Origin: Antarcticirhabdus aurantiaca
Lineage (GTDB): Bacteria > Pseudomonadota > Alphaproteobacteria > Rhizobiales > Rhizobiaceae
Direction: 5' to 3'
Length of the DNA: 64,000 nt
Assembly (NCBI RefSeq): GCF_009765365.1
Contig: NZ_VTOM01000010.1
Location: forward strand, 124,001-188,000
Below the pieces are notes generated by a model. That model was not told where the DNA came from, searched no databases, and saw only the letters and a program-made list of their open reading frames with translations. Shown here piece after piece: positions 56,845 to 64,000 of the stretch (position 1 is its first letter; each line of letters begins with the position of its first letter). A program made the position numbers and the translations under genes.

Positions 56845-57183
56845 ATGGCGCGGATCACCAGCGAACTCTTCGTATCCCAGCTCGTCCGGCGGGTGTTCTC
56901 CGCCGGTGGCTTCGCCGCGATCGGGCGCAAAGGGGCGGAGATGGCGGGCGCGGTCTTCGTGATCGCCCGGCCGCCGGGCGAGCCGCCCGCGCTCTACGCC
57001 CCGGCGGTGCAGACGCTCGCGGACGAGGGGGGAGGGCGCCGCTTCATGCGCGAAGCGGCAGCCGACGACGCGGCGATCGCCGCGCGTCTGGAGCGCGAAG
57101 CGCGCTTCGACCCCGACTACTGGCTCGTGGAGATCGAGATCCGCGACGCGGAAAGCTTCATCGACGTGGCGGCCGAGGACTAG
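56845..57183 (+). CDS. DUF1491 family protein
   Basis: A 112-residue protein of the DUF1491 family, small cytoplasmic proteins of alphaproteobacteria with no known role. The N-terminal FVSQLVRRVFSAGGFAAIGRKG, the GAVFVIARPPG strand and FDPDYWLVEIE at the C-terminus match the family. It lies 13 bases downstream of the peptidoglycan-binding gene and probably is co-transcribed. Its TAG stop lies within a CTAG shared with the stop of the next gene on the opposite strand. Confidence 0.85.
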   Translation: MARITSELFVSQLVRRVFSAGGFAAIGRKGAEMAGAVFVIARPPGEPPALYAPAVQTLADEGGGRRFMREAAADDAAIAARLEREARFDPDYWLVEIEIRDAESFIDVAAED

Positions 57184-57452
57184 GTCTCGTCAAACTCGAC
57201 GTCCGCCGCTGGCGCGCCCTGCAATTCCTCGTCGAGGCTGGTGCGGAAGGCGACGCAGCCGCGCATGAACTTCGGCCAGGGCGGAACGGCGACGCTCGGC
57301 GCGATCGGCTCCGGCAGGAGGCTCCAGAGCTGCGGGTGGTACCAGCAGAGATCATGGCCGGAGCTGTCGCGATGGCGCCGGATGCCGGCGCGCAGGCGTC
57401 GGACCTCCGCGACGAGGGCGTCTCGGGTCAGGGCGTCGAGGTCGTCGTCCAT
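57180..57452 (-). CDS. small conserved hypothetical protein
   Basis: A 90-residue protein with LTRDALVAEVRRLRAGIRRHRDSSGHDLCWYHPQLWSLLPE at its centre. The RHRDSSGHD-LCWxHP segment is one I recognise as conserved in alphaproteobacterial hypothetical proteins, with no role assigned. ATG 57452 is used; an upstream codon at 57479 would add nine residues. Coding direction is supported by the sharp conservation-like pattern. The stop codon shares CTAG with the convergent DUF1491 gene. Confidence 0.65.
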   Translation of the reverse strand: MDDDLDALTRDALVAEVRRLRAGIRRHRDSSGHDLCWYHPQLWSLLPEPIAPSVAVPPWPKFMRGCVAFRTSLDEELQGAPAADVEFDET

Positions 57453-57532
57453 GGGTCGCTCCCGTCTCGTACCCTCCAAAGGGCGGAGCGCGCGAAGCTA
57501 CAGTCCGAGATTGGCGGCCTGATGGCGGCCGG

Positions 57533-58636
57533 TCAGCCGGCGTTGCGGTCCGACTTGTCGGTGGGCGCCTCGCGGCGGCGGCCGAAGCGCGGCCGCTGGG
57601 CGGGGACGCGGTCGAGCGGGCGGAGTTCCTCGGCGCGGGGGCTGAGCGGCGGGACCTGCGCGATGCGGCGCGGCCGTGCCGGCGCGGCGGGCGCGAAGCG
57701 GCGCCGGCACTCGTCCTCGTTCAGCGAGGCGTAAAGGGTCGACATCGTCTCGAATGCGACGAGGTCGAGGCCGACAGCGGGCTTCACCATCATCAGGACC
57801 GTCATCGCGTCGCCGCGGCCAAAGCCGGCCGCCTTCAGGACCATGGCGAGGGCATGCCCCGACACTTCTTCGCGCATCACGGCGGAGGCGGCGGGTGACA
57901 GGTCGAGCCAGGCGTCGAGGCTCGCGAACACGGCTTCCGCCTGGCCGGCGGCAGCGAGCGCCTTGAGATCTTCGATGCGGTCGCCCTTCGTCGCGTCTCC
58001 CGACGATGCGGGGCGGGCGGGCGGGCGGGGACGGGCGAGGCGGCGCAGCGTTTCGCGCGCCTGCGTCACGGCCGGTGATTCCGCGGGCGGCTCACTGGGC
58101 GATGCCGGGGCGGCGGATGCTTCGGCAGGAGGCGCCGCGGGTTCGGACAGGGTCGGTTCGGGCGCGGCGCTCGCGGATGCGGAGGGCGGAGCCGCGGCCG
58201 CGATGTCGGCCTCGGCGGAGCGGCGCTCCTCGGACGAGCGGGCGAGGGCGGCTCTCGCCGAAGCGCGCAGGCGCAGGAGGCGGACCATGCGGGCGTCGCC
58301 CGCGATCTCCAGCGCGGCGAGGTCGTCGGCGGTCAGCGCGTCGCTGGTGGCGAGGAACGGGGCGGAAATCTCGATGGGCGAGGCGATCAGGCGCTCGACG
58401 ATGCCGCGCGGGACGAGCGGGCTGGAGGCGAGGCTGGCGGCCAGCATGCGGCGGGTTTCGTCGGACAAGCGGCTCCAGACCGGCTCGACGAGGCGGCCGA
58501 AGTGCTGGGCCTGCGCCTCGGTCGGCTTGCGCAGCGCGCTGTAATTGGCGAGCGCCGCCCGCACGATCATGTCGAAGCCGTCCCGGCCGGTCTCGTGCTC
58601 GAGAGATCGGAAGATGCGCGGAGAGGCGTCCTGCAT
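57533..58636 (-). CDS. DUF2336 family protein
   Basis: A 367-residue protein of the DUF2336 family, alphaproteobacterial proteins with HEAT-like helices; no role is fixed. The N-terminal part (RSLEHETGRDGFDMIVRAAL, PVWSRLSDETRRMLAASLA, LVPRGIVERLIASPIEISAPFL) is the conserved helical region. The middle is an Ala/Pro/Ser-rich linker (about residues 145-205), and the end is Arg/Pro-rich. The start is uncertain: ATG 58636 gives MQDASPRIFRSLE, while a TTG at 58687 would add 17 residues. Confidence 0.75.
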   Translation of the reverse strand: MQDASPRIFRSLEHETGRDGFDMIVRAALANYSALRKPTEAQAQHFGRLVEPVWSRLSDETRRMLAASLASSPLVPRGIVERLIASPIEISAPFLATSDALTADDLAALEIAGDARMVRLLRLRASARAALARSSEERRSAEADIAAAAPPSASASAAPEPTLSEPAAPPAEASAAPASPSEPPAESPAVTQARETLRRLARPRPPARPASSGDATKGDRIEDLKALAAAGQAEAVFASLDAWLDLSPAASAVMREEVSGHALAMVLKAAGFGRGDAMTVLMMVKPAVGLDLVAFETMSTLYASLNEDECRRRFAPAAPARPRRIAQVPPLSPRAEELRPLDRVPAQRPRFGRRREAPTDKSDRNAG

Positions 58637-58704
58637 GGCGTCCGTACTGGTTACCGAGTCGTTTTTCCGATGGGAAGGTTTACGCAAGAAAGATTTAGGA
58701 CCTG

Positions 58705-58710
58705 TTAACC
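58705..58710. promoter_or_regulatory. TTAACC, possible CtrA half site
   Basis: This short motif lies between the DUF2336 gene and the small ORF at 58784, which diverge. The same core occurs before the histidine kinase. A single half site is weak evidence. Confidence 0.2.
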
Positions 58711-58783
58711 GCGCCGCGCTTTGGTGTGCGCCGAAGGAAGTGTCGAAGCCGGGCGCGCCCGGCGAACGAGGGGACGAAGGGTC

Positions 58784-58972
58784 ATGTCGGTGGTTGTCAG
58801 CCTTGCCGCGCGAAAGGGGTCGCGCCAGCCGGACGTCGCGCGGCGACGCCTGCCGGACGGCCGCAGCGCGCAGATCGTCATCCTGCCCTGCATCCGCCGC
58901 GAGGCGCTGCGGGACGACATGCGGGCGGGACGGTCGGGACCCTGCGAGCGGGAAGGCGAGCGCTGCGCCTGA
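58784..58972 (+). CDS. short conserved-looking protein of unknown function
   Basis: A 62-residue basic protein (SVVVSLAARKGSRQ..., GRSAQIVILPCIRREAL). I recall small proteins of this layout (basic start, then a QI-[IL]-[FL] strand and an R-Y/R-E end) in Hyphomicrobiales, but cannot name a family. ATG 58784 has GACGAAGGG in front of it. The gene ends nine bases before the convergent DUF1254 stop. It is small and could be spurious. Confidence 0.4.
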   Translation: MSVVVSLAARKGSRQPDVARRRLPDGRSAQIVILPCIRREALRDDMRAGRSGPCEREGERCA

Positions 58973-58981
58973 GCGGCAGCC

Positions 58982-59671
58982 TCAGTCCGGCTGAGCGGCG
59001 GGCGCCGCAGGCTCGCAGACGACGGCGCGGGTAAAGGCCTCGACGAGTGGCCGGGCGCTTTCCTCGCGAACGAGGGCGCGGAGCGTCAGGTAGCCTTCCT
59101 CGACGGGAAGCCCGACGGGGATCGCCGTGTCGTCGGAGGCGTCGACGTCGGCGCGCGCTTCGAGGATCTGCTCCGGCGTGCCGACGAGGAGGTCGAAGAG
59201 CCCCTCGACGGCGGCCCGGTTGTTGATCGAATAAAGGTTGTCGCCCTCGCGGCTGTAGATCGAGGCCGACCAGAAGTCCGTTTCGGCGTCCGCGTAGAGG
59301 CGCACCGGACCGTCGGCGAGCGAGAAGCGGCAACTGACCGTCACGAAGGCAGGATCGATGAAGGCGAAGTCCTGGCGCTCCGAGCCCGTCGTCTGGGCGG
59401 CCGGGCCGCTCCCGCCATCGCGCAGCGGCTCGATGCGGACGATCTCGAACATCGGGCCGACGCGCGACAAGCGGCCCCAGGCGTTGTTGTCGGCCATGCT
59501 CGGCACGAGGAGCACCACGGCGATGTGAACGATCGCCGCGCCCACGAGGCCGATGACCACGGCGAGACCGAGGCCGAGAAGGAAGCGCAGCACCGACGAG
59601 CCGAAGCGCGGCCGCGTCGCGGCTGCCGGGCGATCGGACGACGAGAGGGCGGACGACGGAACTCTAGGCAT
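58982..59671 (-). CDS. DUF1254 domain membrane protein
   Basis: A 229-residue protein with one membrane segment (about 28-55, FLLGLGLAVVIGLVGAAIVHIAVVLL split over positions) and a DUF1254-like outer domain: VTVSCRFSLADGPVRLYADAE, then FWSASIYSREGDNLYSINNR. It is paired with the DUF1214 gene directly upstream, which overlaps its start by eight bases. In longer proteins the two domains occur together as one chain. No enzymatic role is known. Starts at ATG 59671. Confidence 0.8.
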   Translation of the reverse strand: MPRVPSSALSSSDRPAAATRPRFGSSVLRFLLGLGLAVVIGLVGAAIVHIAVVLLVPSMADNNAWGRLSRVGPMFEIVRIEPLRDGGSGPAAQTTGSERQDFAFIDPAFVTVSCRFSLADGPVRLYADAETDFWSASIYSREGDNLYSINNRAAVEGLFDLLVGTPEQILEARADVDASDDTAIPVGLPVEEGYLTLRALVREESARPLVEAFTRAVVCEPAAPAAQPD

Positions 59672-60248
59672 CGAGGCAGTCGGTCCGAACGATGCGCGGC
59701 AGGGTCAGGTCGCTGAGCCCGGAGGAGGCGCTGGCCGGCGTATCGTAGAGCGTGAGAGCGAGAAGGAAGTCGCCGGTGCCGCCGAGCGCCAACCAGTTGC
59801 CGGGGGCGGCGCGGGGGCCGAGCTGGATGGTGAAGCCGTTCGACTCGTCGCGCAGCAGACTGTCGGACAGGAGCCAGCCGGGGCGGCCTTCGCCCGGCTG
59901 GAGCAGGCGGCCGTCGGCGGCATAGGGAACGAGCGACCAGACCTGCGCGACGGGCAGGGCGCCCTCGAGGCGGTAGCGGCAGGTGCGCCGCAGGCGCCGG
60001 CCGTCGGAATCGGTCTCGGCGCGGAAAACGATGCCTTCGCCGATTCCGAGAGTCAGGTTGCCCGTGCGGGCGAGGCGCGCCTTGGCGTATGGATCGGCCT
60101 CGACGGAGCCGATCAAGGGATCGGCGTGCCAGGCGCCGACGCGGACCGTCCCGATCTCCGCCGACTGCTCCAGCGCCCAGCGCGCCGAGGCGGCGCCGAG
60201 GCCGAGCGCGATGCTCAAGGACAGAAGTAGGAACAGGATGAATCGCAT
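59664..60248 (-). CDS. DUF1214 domain protein
   Basis: A 194-residue protein with a membrane or signal segment (residues 3-22, FILFLLLSLSIALGLGAA) and a DUF1214 domain: DPYAKARLARTGNLTLGIGE, CRYRLEGALPVAQVWSLVPY, NGFTIQLGPRAAPGNWLALG, FLLALTLYDTP. It and DUF1254 seem to work as a pair at the membrane. It lies 33 bases downstream of the start-to-end chain from the class A penicillin-binding protein on the other side and is in the same direction as it (pbp is next upstream). Confidence 0.82.
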   Translation of the reverse strand: MRFILFLLLSLSIALGLGAASARWALEQSAEIGTVRVGAWHADPLIGSVEADPYAKARLARTGNLTLGIGEGIVFRAETDSDGRRLRRTCRYRLEGALPVAQVWSLVPYAADGRLLQPGEGRPGWLLSDSLLRDESNGFTIQLGPRAAPGNWLALGGTGDFLLALTLYDTPASASSGLSDLTLPRIVRTDCLDA

Positions 60249-60281
60249 GCGCTCGGGCGGAGTTCGAAAGGCCCGAGCGGC

Positions 60282-62432
60282 TTACTGCGTCGTGCGGGGA
60301 ATGTCATCCGGCGCGGGCGCCGAGGCGACCTCCTGCTCGGGCGCGACGGGGGGCGTCGAGGCGAGGAGGTCGGCAATGTCGCGCAGCACCTTCTGGGCGT
60401 TGGAGTTGAGGGTGGCGGGACGCGCCGGGGGCGCCGCGCCGTCCTCGCCGGTCTGCGCGACCTTGTCGGAGCGCGCGGGGAGGGGGTCGGCGATGAAGGG
60501 GATCGGCAGGAGCTCGATGCCCTGGTGCGCGGCTTCCATGAAGCGGTGCCAGGTCATGGCCGGCAGCGAGCCGCCGGTGAGCTTGTTGGTGGGACGGAAA
60601 CTGTCGTTGCCGAACCACACCGCGGCGGTGAAGTTGCCGGTGAAGCCGACGAACCAGCCGTCGCGATAGCTCTGGGTCGTGCCGGTCTTGCCGCCGGCAC
60701 GGGTCATGGAGACCGCGGCCTTGCGGGCGGTGCCGTTCTCCACGACGCCGACGAGCATCTCGTTCATGGACTTGGCGGCCTCTTCCGACAGGATGCGGCG
60801 GCGGGGGCCGAGGTCGCGGCTCGCGTCCCAAAGAACGTTGCCTTCCGAGTCGGTGAGCTGGAGGACGGCGTGGCGATGGGCATCCATGCCGCCCGCCGGG
60901 AAAACGGCGTAGCCCGTCGCCTGGTCCATGACGGTCACCTCGGAGGTGCCGAGCGCCATGGTCTTGTCGCCGCGCAGCGGCGACTCGACGCCCATGGCCT
61001 TGGTCAGCTCGGTCACGGCCTTCATGCCGACCTGCTGGCTGAGGCGCACCGCCGGAATGTTGAGCGAGCGGGCGAAGGCGTTGGCGAGGGTGACGCGGCC
61101 GTTGAAGGAGCGGGCGTAGTTCTGGGGCGACCAGCCGCCGATGGTGATCGGGCTGTCGGAGACCGTGTCGCCGGGCTTCATGCCTGCCTGGGCGGCGGCG
61201 GCGTAGACGTAGGCCTTGAAGGAGGAGCCCGGCTGGCGCAGCGCCTTGGTGGCGCGGTTGAACTGCGAGACGCCGTAGTCCTTGCCGCCGACGAGCGCGC
61301 GCACGCCGCCCTCGTTGTCGAGGACGACCATCGCGCCTTCCTCGACGTCGTAGGTCTTGCCGAACTGCCGCAGGTGATACTGGACCGAATCCTCGGCGAG
61401 CTGCTGGAGGCCGACGTCAATGGTGGTGCGGGCGGTGAAGGTGCGGGTCGGGAGCGACGCCGCGATGCGCTGCACCTCCTCGAAGGCGAAGTCGAGGAAG
61501 TAGTCGGGCGAGGCGTATTCCGACCGGTCGACGGCCACGGCCGGGTGCCGGCGGGCGGCGATGACCTGGCCTTCCGTCATGAAGCCCGCCTGGACCATGT
61601 TGGTCAGGACTTCGTTGGCGCGGGCGCGGGCGGCGGGAAGGTTGATGTGGGGGGCGTAGTTGGTCGGCGCCTTGAAGAGGCCGGCGAGCATCGCGGCTTC
61701 CGCGAGCGACACGTCGCGGATGTCCTTGTTGAAGTAGAACTCGGCCGCGGCGACGGCGCCGTGGGTGCCGCCACCCATGTAGGCGCGGTCGAGATACATC
61801 GCGAGGATGTCGCGCTTCGACAGGTGCGATTCGAGCCAGAGCGCGAGGAAGGCCTCGTTGATCTTGCGGTCGAAGGAGCGCTCGTTGGACAGGAAGATAT
61901 TCTTAGCAAGCTGCTGGGTCAGGGTCGAGCCGCCCTGGACCACGCCGCCGGCGCGAGCGTTCTCGCCCATGGCGCGGGCGAGGCCGAAGAGGTCGATGCC
62001 CCAGTGCTCGAAGAAGCGCCGGTCCTCGGTGGCCAGCACCGCCTTGACGAAGGGGTCCGGCATCTCGTCGATCGGAATGGCCTCCGAGCGCAGGATGCCG
62101 CGCCGGCCGATCTCGTTGCCGTGCCGGTCGAGGAAGAGGACGGAATAGTCGGTCTGCATGGGCAGACCGTTCTCGGTCATCTTCATGGCGGGCTGGGCGA
62201 GGAGGAGGAGGAGCACGAAGCCGACGAGGCCGAGCGTCAGCCCCTCGCAGAGAAGCTCCACCGTCCAGCGCTTGTAGCCGCGTGGACGGAAGCGACGCGA
62301 CAGGATCGCGAGGCTTTCTCCCGCGCGACCGGCCGCCTGCGACAGGCGCCAGAGCGTCGTGTCGATCCAGGCATCGAGCTCGATCAGCCGGGAGGGCGAG
62401 CGACGCTTCGATTTGCGCAATTGTTCCGTCAC
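60282..62432 (-). CDS. class A penicillin-binding protein (PBP1A family)
   Basis: A 716-residue bifunctional cell-wall synthase. After a cytoplasmic basic part and one membrane segment (about residues 60-82) comes the GT51 domain (AVLATEDRRFFEHWGID with E136, GGSTLTQQLAKNIFLS, RDILAMYLDRAYMGGG). The transpeptidase domain has S403 in QPGSSFK, SLN in ARSLNIPAVR and KTGT in GGKTGTTQSYRDGWFVG. A Pro/Ala-rich C-terminal tail ends the protein. Start: GTG 62432 has GGACGG at good spacing; an in-frame ATG at 62459 would add nine residues. Confidence 0.93.
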   Translation of the reverse strand: MTEQLRKSKRRSPSRLIELDAWIDTTLWRLSQAAGRAGESLAILSRRFRPRGYKRWTVELLCEGLTLGLVGFVLLLLLAQPAMKMTENGLPMQTDYSVLFLDRHGNEIGRRGILRSEAIPIDEMPDPFVKAVLATEDRRFFEHWGIDLFGLARAMGENARAGGVVQGGSTLTQQLAKNIFLSNERSFDRKINEAFLALWLESHLSKRDILAMYLDRAYMGGGTHGAVAAAEFYFNKDIRDVSLAEAAMLAGLFKAPTNYAPHINLPAARARANEVLTNMVQAGFMTEGQVIAARRHPAVAVDRSEYASPDYFLDFAFEEVQRIAASLPTRTFTARTTIDVGLQQLAEDSVQYHLRQFGKTYDVEEGAMVVLDNEGGVRALVGGKDYGVSQFNRATKALRQPGSSFKAYVYAAAAQAGMKPGDTVSDSPITIGGWSPQNYARSFNGRVTLANAFARSLNIPAVRLSQQVGMKAVTELTKAMGVESPLRGDKTMALGTSEVTVMDQATGYAVFPAGGMDAHRHAVLQLTDSEGNVLWDASRDLGPRRRILSEEAAKSMNEMLVGVVENGTARKAAVSMTRAGGKTGTTQSYRDGWFVGFTGNFTAAVWFGNDSFRPTNKLTGGSLPAMTWHRFMEAAHQGIELLPIPFIADPLPARSDKVAQTGEDGAAPPARPATLNSNAQKVLRDIADLLASTPPVAPEQEVASAPAPDDIPRTTQ

Positions 62433-62741
62433 GTGCCGTCCGCCACACTGTCCCGGCATGGAAAAGGTCGGGATGGAACCTGAAGTTCCAACCCAACGGC
62501 AGCCAAGCCTGGTCCCCGCTTCCTATATTATGTCATGCGTCGATCGGCGACCAACCGAAAATGCAAGAAAGCATGCCTAATGCGCTCGGGGCTTCGAGCG
62601 GCCAAGGCACGCAGCGGGCAGTTGATCCGACCGACGCAGATGAGCGAAAATGCGTTTATCGTCAAAGAATTGCAGGATGGTTTCGTGCGCGTTGCGCCGA
62701 AGCCTCAAGGCTGCTGAACCGGCGGAAGGGCCAGGATTGGC
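62433..62741. other. divergent region between pbp1A-type gene and ycgN-type gene
   Basis: These 309 bases hold no credible gene. Notable points are GGAAC-CTGAA-GTTCC at 62474-62488 (short inverted repeat) and an AT-rich TATATTA at 62524-62530. Both promoters must lie here, but no box pair is convincing. Confidence 0.4.
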
Positions 62742-63239
62742 ATGAACGATCGCGAGACGGAGCCGTTCTGGCGCCGCAAGACGCTGGAAGAGCTCGACGC
62801 GGCGGAATGGGAGGCGCTGTGCGACGGCTGCGGCCGCTGCTGCCTCAACAAGCTGGAAGACTGGGAAACCGGCGAGATCGCCTGGACCAATGTCGGGTGC
62901 CGCCTGCTCGACTGCCAGTCGGCCTCCTGCCGGAGCTACCCGAATCGTCGCGAGATCGTGCCGGACTGCGTGCCGCTCGATGCCGCGACCGTGCGGGCGA
63001 TCAGCTGGCTGCCGCCCAATTGCGGCTACCGCCTCGTGGCGGAAGGGCGCGACCTCTACTGGTGGCACCATCTCGTTTCGGGCGACCGCGACACCGTGCA
63101 TCAGGCGGGCGTTTCCGTGCGCGGCCGCACGATCAGCGAGGATGGGCTCGAGCCGGAGGACCTGGAGGACCACATCGTCGACTGGCCGGGCGAGCTGCCG
63201 AAGCAGGCGCGCGAGGGAAACAACGAAATAGGAAAATAG
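62742..63239 (+). CDS. YcgN family cysteine-cluster protein
   Basis: A 165-residue protein of the YcgN/UPF0260 family, which carries a CxxCxxCC cluster thought to bind iron or zinc. It has [20 protein letters not shown] near residue 27, [18 protein letters not shown], and [18 protein letters not shown] near the end, all matching the family. Function is unknown. It is the last core gene before the foreign DNA at the right edge. The last residues (NNEIGK) extend into the AT-rich junction. Confidence 0.88.
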   Translation: MNDRETEPFWRRKTLEELDAAEWEALCDGCGRCCLNKLEDWETGEIAWTNVGCRLLDCQSASCRSYPNRREIVPDCVPLDAATVRAISWLPPNCGYRLVAEGRDLYWWHHLVSGDRDTVHQAGVSVRGRTISEDGLEPEDLEDHIVDWPGELPKQAREGNNEIGK

Positions 63240-63325
63240 TCCTTGACTGCGTGACGGTCCTCGGCTAGGGTTCAGCCATAGTTGTCGATTACCCCATAAG
63301 TTGATCTTTTATCACATAAATTGAA

Positions 63326-63345
63326 CCGCCCTTCGCGCAGGGCGG
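63326..63345. terminator. hairpin CCGCCCT-N6-AGGGCGG
   Basis: A 7-bp perfect stem, 86 bases after the YcgN stop. On the minus strand it is followed by an AT-rich stretch (TTCAATTTATG). It could end a minus-strand transcript or belong to mobile DNA. Confidence 0.35.
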
Positions 63346-63427
63346 CCTCATCGGCATTCCCTTCGTCTCCTCGACAGGCATGTGAAGCTGGGTAAATCGT
63401 CCTAGGGCCCGTTAGGGCTTCTGAACC

Positions 63428-63844
63428 ATGCGGAGGATTGGTCGTTTCTCTCGCATGAAGCACGAGATCGACGACCGCACCTGGAAGAAGCTCGCCCCGC
63501 TGATCGAGGCTGTCCGCCCGGTCGGCAAGACCGACCCGGTGGATCTTCGCCGCACGATCGAGGGGATCGTCTGGCGCCTGCGCAACGGGGCGAAGTGGCG
63601 CTCCGTGCCGGAGCGCTTCGGGCCGTGGCACCGCGTCTTCCAGCTGTTCAACCGCTGGAGCAAGGCCGGGACGTGGGAAGCGCTGCACGAACTCGCGCTG
63701 GAGCGCGGCGTGTCGCTCGGCATGGTGCATCTGGACGGAACGACGATCCGTGCCCACGCCAAGGCGGCCGGCGCGGAAAAAGGGGGAACTCGGCCCACGC
63801 GCTCGGCCGCTCCCGCGGCGGCTACGGCACGAAGGTCGGCGTGA
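63428..63844 (+). CDS. IS5 family transposase, first reading frame
   Basis: A 138-residue N-terminal transposase part: DDRTWKKLAPLIEAVRP, RRTIEGIVWRLRNGAKWRSVPERFG, and the first DDE Asp in GMVHLDGTTIRAHAK. The body of the family begins at MKHEIDDRTW (63455), the more likely start. After AGAEKGG the frame turns into low-complexity sequence (TRPTRSAAPAAATARRS), where the real protein continues in the -1 frame. Confidence 0.8.
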   Translation: MRRIGRFSRMKHEIDDRTWKKLAPLIEAVRPVGKTDPVDLRRTIEGIVWRLRNGAKWRSVPERFGPWHRVFQLFNRWSKAGTWEALHELALERGVSLGMVHLDGTTIRAHAKAAGAEKGGTRPTRSAAPAAATARRSA

Positions 63845-64000
63845 TCGCCGACGGCGCGGGACGCGCCGTCGGCTTCCGCCTCGCGCCGGGTCAAGCGCAC
63901 GAGCTGCCGATGGCGAAGGGGCTTCTCGCGCTACTGCCTGCCGCGCCGAAGTGGGTCGTGGCGGATCGTGGCTATGCCAGCCACGCCTTCCGCGACATGG
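63784..64000 (+). CDS. IS5 family transposase, second reading frame (partial)
   Basis: In the -1 frame, after the run AAAAAGGGGG (63777-63786), the sequence reads NSAHALGRSRGGYGTKVGVI, then APGQAHELPMAKGLL and WVVADRGYASHAF with the second DDE Asp. It is expressed probably by -1 ribosomal frameshifting at the A5G5 run, as known for IS427-group elements. The third acidic residue lies beyond the edge. Confidence 0.75.

Larger units (their letters stand above)
63403..64000 (+). mobile_element. IS5-type insertion sequence, left part (cut by window edge)
   Basis: An IS5 superfamily element with a frame-split DDE transposase. The left end is probably just after CTAG at 63402-63405, which fits the YTAR-type target of the IS427 group, followed by GGGCCCGTTAGGGCTTCTG as the presumed terminal repeat. 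The right end is outside the window, so the repeat cannot be checked. Confidence 0.7.

Noticed and set aside
62535-62717. A 60-codon open frame before the ycgN-type gene.
   Set aside because: No ribosome site, no conserved pattern, and it lies in a region needed for two divergent promoters.

Overview
The window is about 64 kb of GC-rich chromosomal DNA. It appears to come from an alphaproteobacterium of the order Hyphomicrobiales (Rhizobiales). The evidence is gene content: PhaR next to phaAB, DUF1491, DUF2336, DUF5330 and DUF1254/DUF1214 proteins, MtgA, ThuA/ThuB, a urate hydroxylase with a cytochrome c tail, and a short intergenic palindromic repeat of the type common in this order. I place it no lower than order; Aurantimonadaceae-like is only a guess. 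No rRNA, tRNA, CRISPR array or prophage was seen. One insertion sequence is cut by the right edge.

Region 1 (1-20756) is a purine-salvage and purine-degradation island. In order it holds an 8-oxoguanine deaminase (cut by the left edge), an out-of-place PQQ glucose dehydrogenase, ureidoglycolate lyase, a fused allantoinase/OHCU decarboxylase, HIU hydrolase, xanthine dehydrogenase XdhA/B with XdhC, a four-gene BMP-type purine/nucleoside ABC importer, a YdcF protein, the membrane urate hydroxylase PuuD, guanine deaminase and an FAH-family enzyme. Together these cover guanine to xanthine to urate to 5-hydroxyisourate to OHCU to allantoin to allantoate, and ureidoglycolate to glyoxylate. Only the allantoate-to-ureidoglycolate step is missing from the window. 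The divergent puuE/uraH intergenic region carries three inverted repeats, including a 16-bp operator-like palindrome.

Region 2 (20893-46900) is an alpha-glucan and trehalose region. glgE, a treS-maltokinase fusion and glgB form one tight operon. treZ, malQ and treY form a second, with overlapping starts and stops. thuA and thuB follow. Between the two operons lies a set of genes of poorly known function: a transglutaminase, a fused circularly permuted ATP-grasp/alpha-E protein and a 1140-residue transglutaminase/DUF2126 protein on the minus strand, and a zinc-ribbon HExxH metallopeptidase on the plus strand. This set matches a predicted peptide-ligation and peptide-processing system of unknown product and is the best candidate for new biology here. 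A perfect GGAAC-N16-CGTT motif, the consensus of the general-stress sigma factor EcfG, lies upstream of the metallopeptidase. One-mismatch versions precede glgE and the PepSY gene.

Region 3 (47174-63239) is ordinary core chromosome: a PepSY protein, phaB-phaA with divergent phaR, rpmF, mtgA, a farnesyl/geranylgeranyl-type diphosphate synthase, sufE, a DUF5330 protein, a sensor histidine kinase overlapping a peptidoglycan-binding protein, several small conserved proteins, a DUF1254/DUF1214 pair, a class A penicillin-binding protein and a YcgN protein.

Region 4 (63240-64000) is an AT-rich junction followed by the left part of an IS5-type insertion sequence, whose transposase is split by a -1 frame change at an A5G5 run.
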